Below are positions 5,085 through 5,213 of a stretch of 5,213 nt of DNA, one piece after another. Source of the stretch: Actinomycetota bacterium (GTDB taxonomy: Bacteria; Actinomycetota; CADDZG01; JAHWKV01); contig JAHWKV010000109.1 in assembly GCA_019347725.1 (NCBI GenBank), positions 1 to 5,213 on the forward strand. Reading direction: 5' to 3'. The translations under genes and the position numbers were made by a program. Numbering within the stretch: the first letter of the stretch is position 1; every line of letters starts with the position of its first letter. The notes beneath the pieces were generated by a model. That model made no database searches. It saw only the letters and a list, made by a program, of their open reading frames with translations, and was not told where the DNA came from.

Positions 5085-5213
5085 GCGTCGTCTTTGCGCT
5101 CCTCGGCGCCGGACACCGCGGACGGTTCTTCTCGCGGACGATGCTCGAGCCGGGCACGCGCAGCGTCGAGGCATTCGATCTGTCCGGTGTGGCGCGGGAT
5201 CACGCGCTGGACT
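5081..5213 (+). CDS. Start of an unidentified gene, possibly Rossmann-fold
   Basis: ATG 5081 overlaps the stop of the preceding lipoprotein gene (ATGA, 5081-5084). The frame stays open for 44 codons to the window edge, so only the N-terminus is visible. It begins MSVVFALLGAGHRGRFFS, a hydrophobic strand followed by GAGHRG, which fits the GxGxxG nucleotide-binding loop. About 17 residues later VEAFDLSG could be a second strand ending in Asp. That would suit an NAD(P)-dependent oxidoreductase, but 44 residues cannot settle it, and other nucleotide- or sugar-nucleotide-binding enzymes are possible. No separate ribosome binding site is visible, so translation is probably coupled to the upstream gene. 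Confidence 0.6.
   Translation, partial: MSVVFALLGAGHRGRFFSRTMLEPGTRSVEAFDLSGVARDHALD

Noticed and set aside
4233..5174. Long minus-strand frame (313 codons) opposite the lipoprotein gene
   Set aside because: Its product is dominated by Arg, His, Gln, Asp and Pro, as expected of the antisense of a GC-rich membrane-protein gene; the plus strand has clear membrane segments and motifs.
1..5213. tRNA/rRNA genes, CRISPR arrays, insertion sequences, attachment sites
   Set aside because: I saw no cloverleaf-like segment, repeat-spacer pattern, transposase-like protein or terminal repeats with target duplications. A tRNAscan/ISfinder run would confirm.

Overview
The window comes from a high-GC bacterium, almost certainly an actinomycetote. 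The support is the C-terminal half of an MctB-type (DUF3186) protein next to a MurJ/MviN flippase, strongly GC-biased third codon positions, and tight ATGA-overlapping cell-envelope genes. The MurJ central segment (FFLAPFGILSQP, then QTAILPEL) resembles versions I recall from Acidimicrobiia-like lineages rather than mycobacteria; that placement is recollection and has low certainty.

Layout. (1) Bases 1-436, + strand: end of an mctB-like gene, followed by a good intrinsic terminator at 456-492. (2) Bases 433-966, - strand: a convergent gene for an unrecognised, tryptophan-rich, soluble-looking 177-residue protein. Its stop codon and the mctB stop lie in the same CTAG. Its best start is a non-canonical ATT behind a strong GGAGG. 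(3) Bases 967-1233: a divergent intergenic region rich in inverted repeats. It holds a long imperfect stem (1039-1108), GTTGG/CCAAC dyads, a possible 28-codon leader ORF behind a clean AAGGAG, and a 9-bp hairpin whose loop holds the murJ start codon. (4) Bases 1234-2853, +: murJ. (5) Bases 2850-5084, +: a lipoprotein with an extracytoplasmic alkaline-phosphatase-like domain that lacks the expected metal ligands, followed by about 11 membrane segments. (6) Bases 5081-5213, +: the first 44 codons of another gene, possibly with a Rossmann fold.

The rightward genes look like one translationally coupled operon: leader ORF to murJ, murJ to lipoprotein, and lipoprotein to the next gene each overlap through ATGA. 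The shared theme is the cell envelope: lipid II flipping by MurJ, and an extracytoplasmic membrane protein of unknown role. The strongest candidates for something undescribed are the murJ 5' region (leader ORF, sequestered start, switch-like repeats), the ATT-initiated orphan gene that shares a stop palindrome and overlaps its neighbour's terminator, and the degenerate phosphatase-like/polytopic membrane lipoprotein.
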